Assembly (NCBI RefSeq): GCF_003234085.1
Contig: NZ_QKSD01000010.1
Coordinates: forward strand, 124,001-188,000
From: Curtobacterium sp. MCPF17_052
GTDB lineage: Bacteria > Actinomycetota > Actinomycetes > Actinomycetales > Microbacteriaceae
Reading direction: 5' to 3'
Length of the DNA: 64,000 nt
Every line of letters starts with the position of its first letter. Within the stretch, counting starts at the first letter, position 1. Made by a program: the position numbers and the translations under genes. The notes below the pieces were generated by a model. The model had not been told where the DNA came from. It was given only the letters and a program-made list of their open reading frames with translations, and made no database searches. Below are positions 45,330 through 55,041 of the stretch, piece by piece.

Positions 45330-46652
45330 TCAGTGCGTGGGGGCCGAGCGGGCGAACAGGCCGGGCAGGAGGCCACCGATCTTCGTGCCGACGCAGAGAC
45401 TGACGAACGTCGCGAGCGGCGTCGCGAGCGCTCCGGCGTCGAAGGTCGCCACCGCGACCAGGCCGACCGTGCCCGGGACGAGCAGCAGGAACGCGGGTCG
45501 GAACGACACCGTCGCCGGGATGACCGGCACGATCCGCTCCAGCACGCGCGTCGCGACGAAGAGCAGTGCCGCGGCCAGGCCGGTCGCGACGACGCTGCCG
45601 CTGAACGGGGTCAGCCACGAGACGACCGCGTAGGCGGTGACCATCACGACGACCGAGGCCGCGGTGAGCCGCCATCCCGAGCCGAAGACCAGGCTGATGC
45701 CGGTCGCCAGGACCACGACGGCGACCCACGACACCCAGAGGGCCGGGACCGCCTCCCAGCCCGCGCGGTCCGTGCCGATGCCGGCGACCTCGCCGACGAG
45801 CGCCGCGGACGTCGGGTCGACGCGCAACCCGGTGACGGCGCTACCGGCCGCGATGCCCGCCGCCATGAAGCCGAGCATGATGAGCCCCTGCATCAGCCGC
45901 GCCGAACCGGTGACGATGTCGGCTGCCGTGAGTTCGAGCAGCGCGTTGGTGATGAGCGCTCCCGGCACGAACACCGCGACCGGCGCGCAGACGGCGTAGA
46001 GGGGGACGTGGTCGAACCCGGTGCTCGCCGCGACGAGCCCGACGACCGCGGTCGAACAGAAGGCCGCCAGGAACGGGACGACGGCGACGGCCTCCCGGAA
46101 GCGTCGGAGCAGCAGCCCGATCACCCCGACCAGCGCCCCGACGACGAGGGCCACGAGCACCGCCCACCACGGGACCCGGAACACGACGGCGAGCCCGGCC
46201 GACGTCAGCGCGTTGCCGAGCACCCACGGCAGCGGCGCCGGCGGACGGGTGCCCTGCCGGATGCTGCGGACACGGGCCGGGATCTCGGCCAGCGCGATCG
46301 CGCCGCGTTCCAGGCCGAGGACCAGACGGTTGGCGCGCGCCGACTGGCGGAACGACAGTTCGATGCCCTCGGCGTTGACGATGGTGGCGGCGCCGGTCGC
46401 CGTCTCGCTGACGATCACGAGCGCCGGCAGCACGCCGATCGCCAGACCGTCGCCGACACCGGCGGCGTCGCGGGTCTTCTCGAGCGCGGACCGGACGTCG
46501 GTGACGGAGCTGCCGGCGTCCAGCAGCAGGGTGCCGAGCGTACCGAGGAGCATGCCGATCGGGACGGTCTCACCGTCGATGACCTCGACGTGGGCCTCGG
46601 GTCGCCGGAGGGCGTCCCGGAGGTTCGTCAGCGCACTCCCGATCCCGACCAC
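45330..46652 (-). CDS. ThrE-family threonine/serine exporter
   Basis: The 440-aa protein has the ThrE layout: a cytoplasmic amphipathic N-terminal region (about 1-115, GTLGTLLLDAGSSVTDV and SFRQSARANRLV) followed by ten membrane helices in two halves. Examples are AVLVALVVGALVGVIGLLL, GLIMLGFMAAGIAAGSAV and RPAFLLLVPGTVGLVAVATF. It probably exports small neutral amino acids. TACGCT lies 6 nt before GTG 46652 (leaderless), which rules out the long upstream frame running through the tRNA. Confidence 0.9.
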   Translation of the reverse strand: MVGIGSALTNLRDALRRPEAHVEVIDGETVPIGMLLGTLGTLLLDAGSSVTDVRSALEKTRDAAGVGDGLAIGVLPALVIVSETATGAATIVNAEGIELSFRQSARANRLVLGLERGAIALAEIPARVRSIRQGTRPPAPLPWVLGNALTSAGLAVVFRVPWWAVLVALVVGALVGVIGLLLRRFREAVAVVPFLAAFCSTAVVGLVAASTGFDHVPLYAVCAPVAVFVPGALITNALLELTAADIVTGSARLMQGLIMLGFMAAGIAAGSAVTGLRVDPTSAALVGEVAGIGTDRAGWEAVPALWVSWVAVVVLATGISLVFGSGWRLTAASVVVMVTAYAVVSWLTPFSGSVVATGLAAALLFVATRVLERIVPVIPATVSFRPAFLLLVPGTVGLVAVATFDAGALATPLATFVSLCVGTKIGGLLPGLFARSAPTH

Positions 46653-46706
46653 AGGGTCAGCGTAACGAGTGGTGGCGTTCCGACGGCGCTGCCCGCCCGG
46701 TCCTCG

Positions 46707-46752
46707 TACCCCCGGTGGGACTCGAACCCACAACTCGACGATGTTGAGTCGC
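46707..46752 (-). pseudogene. Truncated tRNA copy (3' half only)
   Basis: This repeats the 3' half of the neighbouring tRNA (from the anticodon arm to the discriminator base) with two changes, both in the anticodon loop, which becomes CTCAACA (anticodon CAA). The 5' half with D arm and acceptor strand is missing, so no cloverleaf can form. The repeated block spans 46703-46752 including flank. Confidence 0.8.
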
Positions 46753-46769
46753 CTACCCGTCCGTGCTCG

Positions 46770-46843
46770 TACCCCCGGTGGGACTCGAACCCACAACTCG
46801 ACGATTTTAAGTCGCATGCCTCTACCGATTGGGCCACGGGGGC
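46770..46843 (-). tRNA. tRNA with anticodon UAA (Leu by anticodon; class I shape)
   Basis: The 74-nt RNA has acceptor GCCCCCG, D arm from GCC to GGC, anticodon loop CTTAAAA (anticodon UAA), a 5-nt variable loop and T arm GTGGG-TTCGAGT-CCCAC; CCA is not encoded. UAA predicts leucine, but bacterial leucine tRNAs have a long variable arm, which is absent here. The anticodon stem is weak (one mismatch and one G-U pair), and G1 faces U72. The gene looks real because the T arm and loop are standard, but the identity is uncertain. Confidence 0.75.
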
Positions 46844-46937
46844 GCACGACCGTGACGGTCGGCCCGGGACAGCCTACCGACGCCGGAGGGCGGCCACCCA
46901 TCGGGTGACCGCCCTCTCGACTGCGTGCGTGCGGTGC

Positions 46938-48410
46938 CTACTCGGTCTTCGCCGACTCACCGGCAGCGACGGGCTCGGCTTCCTTCGAGACGTCCTCGGC
47001 GGGCGTCGCGTAGGCGGGACCGGCTGCACCGGCGGGCTGGCCGGCGGCCGGCGACTCCGCTTCCGGAGCGGCCTCGACGGCCGGCTTCGGGCGGGAGGCC
47101 CAGGCCTCGAAGGCGGCGCGGGGGGTCTCGCGGTCGTCGAGGGACGCGATGTCGCGGCCCAGGAAGAAGTTGCCGACCCAGTCGCCGACGACACGGATCT
47201 TGCGCTCCCACGACGGCATGGCCAGGCCGTGGTAACCACGGTGGGCACCCCAGGCGAGGAAGCCCTTCATTGCGAACTTGCCGGACTGGAACACGCCGAT
47301 GCCGAGACCGAGGCCCGCGACTGCGCCGAGGTTCTCGTGCTTGTAGTCGACCGTCGCCTCGCCGCGGATCGTGGCGACGAGGTTCTTGGCCAGCTGCTTG
47401 GCCTGACGGACGGCGTGCTGGGCGTTCGGGACGCACATGCCGCCGACGCCACCACCGGTGAGGTCCGGGACGGCTGCGACGTCGCCGCAGGCCCAGGCGT
47501 CGGCGATGACGGTGCCCTCGTCGACGATGCGGAGGTCGGGCTGCACGGTGATGCGGCCGCGGGGCTCGAGCGGGAAGTCGGTGCCCTTGACCATCGGGTT
47601 CGCCATCACGCCGGCGGTCCAGATGATCAGGTCGGACTCGATGACCTCGATCGACTCGTCCTTGGCCTTGAGCTGGCAGACGCCGCCCACGGCCGAGGCC
47701 AGCTGGGTCTCGAGGTGCACCGTGGCACCGCGCTCGGCGAGGTTCTTGAGCACCCAGTGCGAGGTCTCGAGCGAGACCTCGGGCATGATGCGGCCCATCG
47801 CCTCGACCAGGTGGAAGTGCGTGTCCTCGAAGGCGATCTGCGGGTAGCTGCTGAGCAGGTCCGACACGAAGGAACGGAGCTCGGCGAACACCTCGATGCC
47901 GGCGAAGCCACCACCGACGACGACGACCGTGAGCAGACGCTGACGCTCGGGGCCGGCCGGCAGGTTCGCGGCCTTGGCGAAGTTGGTGAGGATCTTGTCG
48001 CGGATCGCGGCGGCCTCTTCGATGGTCTTCAGGCCGATGGCCTCGTCCGCGACGCCCGGGATCGGGAACGTGCGGGACACGGCGCCGGCCGTCATGACGA
48101 TCTGGTCGTAGGACTCTTCCCACGGCTCGCCGAGCTCGGGGGTGATCGTCGCGGTCTTGTTCGCGTGGTCGACCGCGGTGACCTTCGCGGTGACGACGCG
48201 CGTGGACTTGAGGTGGCGGCGGTGCGAGACCACGGCGTGACGCGGCTCGATGGAACCGGCCGCGACCTCCGGAAGGAACGGCTGGTACGTCATGTACGGC
48301 AGCGGGTCCACCATGACGACGTCGGCTTCGCCCTTGCGAAGGTGCTTCTCGAGCTTCCAGGCGGTGTAGAAGCCGGCGTAACCGCCGCCGACGACGAGGA
48401 TCTTGGGCAC
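46938..48410 (-). CDS. ndh: Type II NADH dehydrogenase (NAD(P)/FAD-dependent oxidoreductase)
   Basis: The 490-aa flavoprotein has two dinucleotide folds: ILVVGGGYAGFYTAW for FAD at the N-terminus and LTVVVVGGGFAGIEVFAELR for NADH in the middle. ADAWACGDVAAVPD contacts the flavin, and the amphipathic C-terminal region (GFLAWGAHRGYHGLAMPSW) anchors it to the membrane. It passes electrons from NADH to menaquinone without pumping. The last 60 residues are low-complexity Ala/Pro/Glu. AAGGAG precedes GTG 48410. Confidence 0.92.
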   Translation of the reverse strand: MPKILVVGGGYAGFYTAWKLEKHLRKGEADVVMVDPLPYMTYQPFLPEVAAGSIEPRHAVVSHRRHLKSTRVVTAKVTAVDHANKTATITPELGEPWEESYDQIVMTAGAVSRTFPIPGVADEAIGLKTIEEAAAIRDKILTNFAKAANLPAGPERQRLLTVVVVGGGFAGIEVFAELRSFVSDLLSSYPQIAFEDTHFHLVEAMGRIMPEVSLETSHWVLKNLAERGATVHLETQLASAVGGVCQLKAKDESIEVIESDLIIWTAGVMANPMVKGTDFPLEPRGRITVQPDLRIVDEGTVIADAWACGDVAAVPDLTGGGVGGMCVPNAQHAVRQAKQLAKNLVATIRGEATVDYKHENLGAVAGLGLGIGVFQSGKFAMKGFLAWGAHRGYHGLAMPSWERKIRVVGDWVGNFFLGRDIASLDDRETPRAAFEAWASRPKPAVEAAPEAESPAAGQPAGAAGPAYATPAEDVSKEAEPVAAGESAKTE

Positions 48411-48454
48411 GGTTCGTGTTCTCCTTGGGGTGGGGTGAGCTGCTGGGAGGCTGG

Positions 48455-49003
48455 TCAGTTCTCGCCGCCACCCGCCCCGACTCCGGCGTCTGCATCCTCA
48501 TCATATGCCCGGCACACACACCGGGAGGGCGACCAGTCCGCGCGCTCGAGCGCGAGGTCGCCGATGGGGTTGACGCCGGGGCCGGCGGCGAGGGCATGAC
48601 CGACGAGCGCGTGCAGGCACTTGACGCGGGTGGGCATGCCGCCCGCGCTGATGCCCACGATCTCCTCGACGTGCTCGATCGACTCGCGGTCGTCGAGGTA
48701 CGCCTGGTGTGCGCGGCGGTACTGCTCAGCGGTGTCGGGGTCCTCGAGGAGCGCGGCCAGTTCGGGCATGACCTGGTTCGCCTCGAGGGTGCTCACCGCC
48801 GCGGTGGCGGCGGGGTGGCACAGGTAGTACAGCGTCGGGAACGGGGTGCCGTTGCCGAGGCGCGGCTTCGTGGACACGACCGTCGGGTTGCCGCAGACGC
48901 AGCGCGCCGCGATGCCGATGACGTCACGAGCGGGACGTCCGAGCTGAGCGGACACCACCGCGACGTCGTGGGCGGTCGGCGGGTCGAACGGAGGGGTCGT
49001 CAC
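48455..49003 (-). CDS. DUF501 domain-containing protein
   Basis: The 182-aa protein contains RPARDVIGIAARCVCGNPTVV, TPFPTLYYLCHP, VGISAGGMPTRVKCLHALVGHALAAGPGVNPIGD and a Cys pair CVCRAY. These are the conserved DUF501 motifs; the cysteines and histidines suggest metal binding. The family lies beside the FtsB/DivIC gene and enolase in many actinobacteria, as here (35-bp gap), hinting at a shared cell-division or wall role. The start is GTG 49003. Confidence 0.93.
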   Translation of the reverse strand: MTTPPFDPPTAHDVAVVSAQLGRPARDVIGIAARCVCGNPTVVSTKPRLGNGTPFPTLYYLCHPAATAAVSTLEANQVMPELAALLEDPDTAEQYRRAHQAYLDDRESIEHVEEIVGISAGGMPTRVKCLHALVGHALAAGPGVNPIGDLALERADWSPSRCVCRAYDEDADAGVGAGGGEN

Positions 49004-49038
49004 GGGGACGTGAGCCTACCGGACTCCGCGCGCCGACC

Positions 49039-49578
49039 CTACTTCCGTGACGAGTCGCTGTCCGTGCTGCCCGTACGCTCGAGTTCGCTGCGGGTCTCGT
49101 CGGACAGACCGGCCTGCATGACGGAGGACAGCAGCGACTGCACCCAGTCCACCTTCGGGGTCTGCACGGTGGAGCTGACCGGGGTGCCGGATTCGGTGGT
49201 GGGCGGCGGTGTCGCCGTGGTGCCCTTCTCGGCCCCCATCACGAGGTAGCTCTCCTCGCCCGGGTACACGTAGAGCAGACGGTCGCGAGCCTGCGCCTCG
49301 ATGTACGCCGGGTCGTCCCAGCGGGCCAGGTCGTGCTTCTTCTGCGCCACGTCGGCCTTCTGCGCCGCCACCTGCCGCTGCATGCCGGCGATCTGCTCCT
49401 GCTGCTGCACGAGGGTCCGGAGCGACGGCGCTAGGACGACGACGAACAGCACGATGATCGCGAGCATCAGCAGGCTGAAGCCGGAGAAGTGCAGCGAGCG
49501 GTACCAGGGCTGCGCGGAGGCGGCTCCCTCGGGCATCGCCACGGGAACGCGGCGGACTCGGGGCTTCTGGCTGGGCAC
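49039..49578 (-). CDS. Septum formation initiator (DivIC/FtsB family)
   Basis: The 179-aa protein has a basic N-terminus, one membrane helix (LLMLAIIVLFVVVLAPSL) and a coiled coil (LVQQQEQIAGMQRQVAAQKADVAQ in part). The DivIC core WDDPAYIEAQARDRLLYVYPGE follows, then a Ser/Thr-rich tail. It would join FtsQ/FtsL at the divisome. TATCGT stands 6 nt before GTG 49578 (leaderless), supporting this start over the long open frame upstream. Confidence 0.93.
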   Translation of the reverse strand: MPSQKPRVRRVPVAMPEGAASAQPWYRSLHFSGFSLLMLAIIVLFVVVLAPSLRTLVQQQEQIAGMQRQVAAQKADVAQKKHDLARWDDPAYIEAQARDRLLYVYPGEESYLVMGAEKGTTATPPPTTESGTPVSSTVQTPKVDWVQSLLSSVMQAGLSDETRSELERTGSTDSDSSRK

Positions 49579-49743
49579 CCGTCGACGATAACGCGGTGCC
49601 GGCGGTGCGCCACTCCGGCACGCGCGTGTGCCGGACCCTCTCAGGGACCGCGGCCGGCCGGGAGGCGCGCCCCGGGCCTCCCGTCGGCTCGCCTCCCGTC
49701 GGCTCGCCTCCCCGGGCTCCCGCGCCGAAGCACGGCCGTGCAC

Positions 49744-49893
49744 CGAGACGCCGGGGCGGCCGCGAGACGCCGCGGAGTCCGCGAGACGCCGCCGGGATTC
49801 GCGGCGTCTCGAGCAGACGATGGCGTCTCGAGCAGACGGGGGCGTCTCGAGCAGACGGGGGCGTCTCGGGCAGACGGGGGCGTCTCGGTCGGG
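49744..49893. repeat. Inverted 19-bp-period array
   Basis: Three 19-bp units beginning CGAGACGCCG (49744, 49763, 49782) are followed by 19-bp units in the opposite sense (GGCGTCTCGAGCAGACGGG type at 49803, 49822, 49841, 49860 and a partial at 49879). The junction forms a hairpin. The 403-bp gap 49579-49981 otherwise holds only hairpins. Confidence 0.85.
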
Positions 49894-49935
49894 AGGCTCG
49901 ACCCGCCTCCCGGGAACGCACCGGCCCGACACGGC

Positions 49936-49970
49936 GGAACGCCGCCCTCCCGGCGGGAGGACGGCGTTCC
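49936..49970 (-). terminator. Hairpin terminator after eno
   Basis: GGAACGCCGCCCTCCC pairs with its near-complement (one C-A mismatch) around a 3-nt loop, 11 nt beyond the enolase stop. A CGGGAGGC/GCCTCCCG hairpin also lies at 49659-49683. Confidence 0.7.
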
Positions 49971-49981
49971 GGAGGTGCTGG

Positions 49982-52607
<2,626 letters not shown>

Positions 52608-52638
52608 GCCGTCGATTCTCGCAGAGCACGGAGCCCGG

Positions 52639-52668
52639 TTGCAGCCGAGTGGTGTCCGCTGATATGCT
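52639..52668 (+). promoter_or_regulatory. Orphan extended -10 promoter facing no gene
   Basis: TTGCAG (52639-52644), an 18-bp spacer ending TGA and TATGCT (52663-52668) give an extended -10 promoter on the plus strand. No plus-strand gene follows before nhaA at 53.8 kb. Confidence 0.6.
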
Positions 52669-52674
52669 TCATCC

Positions 52675-52823
52675 AGAACCTCGGCCGATGGGTGCCTGAT
52701 CCACTCGTCGGTCGTCAGCGGGGGCAAGTGCTGCAATCGCCCACGCGGTTCGAGCGGGATCCCCTGACGACGTTGCTCCCTGGCGACGTCTTCTCCCGCT
52801 CGCGGGCGTCCTCCTTTTTCGGG
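52675..52823 (+). ncRNA. Candidate small RNA between hisS and mazG
   Basis: The stretch behind the orphan promoter has no open frame longer than 11 codons but can fold: GTCA/GGGG (52714-52723) with CCCC/TGAC (52761-52768), GAGCGGGA (52752-52759) with TCCCGCTC (52794-52801), and a 14-bp hairpin (52802-52839) with a T-rich loop that overlaps the mazG 3' end. It does not resemble SRP RNA, tmRNA, 6S RNA or RNase P RNA by eye. Confidence 0.35.
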
Positions 52824-53663
52824 TTAGGAGGACGCCCGCTCCTCCTCGCCCTGCTGCGTCTGCGCCTCCGGTTCTTGCCCGGCCAGCGCCTGCGGTTCCT
52901 GCCCGGACAGTGCCTGCGGCTCCTGCCCGGCCTGCGCCTGCGGCTCCTGCCCGGCCAGCGCCTGCTCCGCCTGGCGAGCCGCCGTCTCCAGCAGCGCCAC
53001 CGCCGCCCGCAGGCTCGCGACCGGGTCGACGCCCTGCTCGTGCACCACCGCCACCTCGGCGAGCATCCCCGCTCCCCAGGCGACGTCCACGCGGCTGCCG
53101 AACGGCTGCTGCGTGGTCGTACCCGCGTCGCCCGCGTCCGACCTGCCGGCCTGCTCGACGACACTGCCGTCCGTCACCGAGGCCACCGCCGCGTGCAGCT
53201 CGCCGCGCTCCTCCAGCCGTTCGAAGAGCTTCACGGCACGCTCGAGTGGCGGCATCGCCCGCGGCACCCCCGCGTACACGCTGCTGCGTCCGGCCTTCTC
53301 CGCGGCCTTCGCGGCGCGCCAGACGCGGACGACGTCCTCGACCGTGTGCGCCTCCTCGTCGCCGAACACGTGCGGGTGGCGGCGCTGCATCTTCTCGCGG
53401 ACGGTGTCGGCGACGTCGTCCAGGTCGAACCGTCCCTCGTGCGCGGCGATCCCGGCGTGCAACACCACCTGGTAGAGCACGTCGCCGAGCTCTTCACGCA
53501 GTTCGTCGGTGTCGTCGCCGTCGATGGCGTCGACCAGCTCGTAGGTCTCCTCCACGGCGTACCGGGCGAGGCTCGCGTGGGTCTGCTCGCGGTTCCAGAC
53601 GCATCCGTGCTCCGGGTCGAGCAGGCGGTCCACGACGGCGACGAGTTCGTCAACGGAAGTCAT
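52824..53663 (-). CDS. mazG: MazG family nucleoside triphosphate pyrophosphohydrolase
   Basis: The 279-aa protein has the MazG core in its first 120 residues: CVWNREQTHASLARYAVEETYELVDAI and REELGDVLYQVVLH supply the metal-binding EExxE...ExxD pattern, and QRRHPHVFGDEEAHTVEDV follows. It hydrolyses NTPs to NMPs. It is shorter than the double-domain E. coli MazG. The C-terminus carries four 8-aa repeats of the form ALAGQEPQ encoded by 24-bp tandem repeats, so length variation is likely. The ATG at 53663 was chosen. Confidence 0.9.
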   Translation of the reverse strand: MTSVDELVAVVDRLLDPEHGCVWNREQTHASLARYAVEETYELVDAIDGDDTDELREELGDVLYQVVLHAGIAAHEGRFDLDDVADTVREKMQRRHPHVFGDEEAHTVEDVVRVWRAAKAAEKAGRSSVYAGVPRAMPPLERAVKLFERLEERGELHAAVASVTDGSVVEQAGRSDAGDAGTTTQQPFGSRVDVAWGAGMLAEVAVVHEQGVDPVASLRAAVALLETAARQAEQALAGQEPQAQAGQEPQALSGQEPQALAGQEPEAQTQQGEEERASS

Positions 53664-53790
53664 GACGCCATGCTGCCACCGTCCGCTCCGCACGGATCGG
53701 ACATCAGGGTCCACCCGGTACGATGGTCGAGGCGTGTCGGGAAGTCTGGTCGACGATCTGTTCCCCGTACCCGATCGCCTCCGGAGACGC

Positions 53791-54969
53791 ATGCCCTCCT
53801 TCGTCCGTTCCCCTCGTTTCAGCGCCATCGCGCTGCTGTCCGCCGCCGTCCTCGGCCTGGTCGTCGCGAACACCGCGCTCGGCCCCGGGCTGGAGCGCGG
53901 CCTCGACTGGCACACCCCGTGGGGAGCGATCGGCCTGGACCTGTCGATCGCGCACTGGGTCAGCGACGGTCTGCTCGCGGTCTTCTTCCTGCTCGTGGCC
54001 GTCGAACTCAAGCACGAGCTGGTGGCCGGGGAGCTCGCGAACCCGAAGACCGCCGTGGTCCCCGCGATCGCGGCCGTCGGCGGCGTGCTCGTCCCGGCGC
54101 TGGTCTACCTGCTCGTCACGTCCGGCACGCAGTACACGCACGGCTGGCCGATCCCGACCGCGACGGACATCGCGTTCGCGCTCGGGGTCCTGGCGATGTT
54201 CGGCCGCGGACTGCCCTCCACGATCCGGGTGTTCCTGCTGGCCCTCGCCGTCCTCGACGACCTCATCGCGATCGTCATCATCGCCGTCGTCTTCGCGCAC
54301 GGCACCGACTTCCTGGCACTCGGTGGTGCCGCGGTCCTGCTCGTGCTGTTCGCGGTGCTCGGCCGTCGTCTGCGCCCCGGTAGCCGTGCGCAGCCGTTCC
54401 TCATCGTCGCGATGGTCCTGATCGGCCTGGTCACCTGGTGGCTCGTGTACCACTCCGGCGTGCACGCCACGATCGCCGGGGTGGCGCTGGGGCTCGTCTT
54501 GCCCCGACGTCCGGGTGGCACGCTGCACGAGCAGGTCGAGCCGTGGTCGAACGCGATCGTCCTGCCCGTGTTCGCGTTCGTCTCCGCGGCGGTGGTCATC
54601 CCCGCCGTCGGGATCGCCGAGCTCTCGCCGACCTTCTGGGGTGTCGTCCTCGCGCTGCCGATCGGCAAGGTCATCGGCATCACGCTCTTCGGCACGATCG
54701 CCGGTCGGGTCTTCCGCGGCCCCGGCCGGTCGACGCTGTCGTTCGGCTCGGTGATGACCGTCGGAGTGCTCGGCGGCATCGGCTTCACCGTGTCGCTGCT
54801 CATGAACGAGCTGGCGTTCGCCGCGAACCAGGAGATCGTCGACGAGGGCGTCCTCGCCGTGCTCGTCGGCTCGGGCATCGCGATGGTCGCCTCCGCGATC
54901 GTCGTCTCCGTCCGCGCCCGTCGCTACCGCCAGCGTCGCGAGCTCTCCGAAGCCGAAGCCACCGAGTAG
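53791..54969 (+). CDS. nhaA: Na+/H+ antiporter NhaA
   Basis: The 392-aa protein has about twelve membrane helices. The sodium-binding aspartates appear in PTATDIAFALGVLAM and in LALAVLDDLIAIVIIAVVF (the DD pair). LLVAVELKHELVAGEL and GGIGFTVSLLMNELAF also match. It exchanges external protons for internal sodium. The ATG at 53791 has GGAG 4 nt upstream; a GTG at 53734, 9 nt after TACGAT, would add 19 residues. It diverges from mazG. Confidence 0.93.
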   Translation: MPSFVRSPRFSAIALLSAAVLGLVVANTALGPGLERGLDWHTPWGAIGLDLSIAHWVSDGLLAVFFLLVAVELKHELVAGELANPKTAVVPAIAAVGGVLVPALVYLLVTSGTQYTHGWPIPTATDIAFALGVLAMFGRGLPSTIRVFLLALAVLDDLIAIVIIAVVFAHGTDFLALGGAAVLLVLFAVLGRRLRPGSRAQPFLIVAMVLIGLVTWWLVYHSGVHATIAGVALGLVLPRRPGGTLHEQVEPWSNAIVLPVFAFVSAAVVIPAVGIAELSPTFWGVVLALPIGKVIGITLFGTIAGRVFRGPGRSTLSFGSVMTVGVLGGIGFTVSLLMNELAFAANQEIVDEGVLAVLVGSGIAMVASAIVVSVRARRYRQRRELSEAEATE

Positions 54970-54978
54970 CAGGACCGA

Positions 54979-55028
54979 TGACGGACGGGAGGCCCGTGGC
55001 GGATCCGCCACGGGCCTCCCGTCCGTCA
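54979..55028. terminator. Perfect 50-nt palindromic terminator between nhaA and mfd
   Basis: TGACGGACGGGAGGCCCG and its exact complement meet at GGATCC, 9 bp after the nhaA stop and 13 bp before the convergent mfd stop. It is the longest perfect member of the CGGGAGGC family here. Confidence 0.85.
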
Positions 55029-55041
55029 GGGGTGCAGACGG

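Noticed and set aside
46707..46752. Second functional tRNA
   Set aside because: The D arm and 5' acceptor strand are missing, so no cloverleaf can form.
45333..48599. A plus-strand open frame of 1088 codons
   Set aside because: It runs antisense through thrE, the tRNA and ndh; no domain is recognisable.
49744..49893. CRISPR array or iteron origin
   Set aside because: Units are contiguous and change orientation midway; there are no cas genes, no replication initiator gene and no DnaA boxes nearby.
54979..55028. Mobile element inverted repeat
   Set aside because: The palindrome has no transposase, target duplication or interior; its position between two stops fits a terminator.
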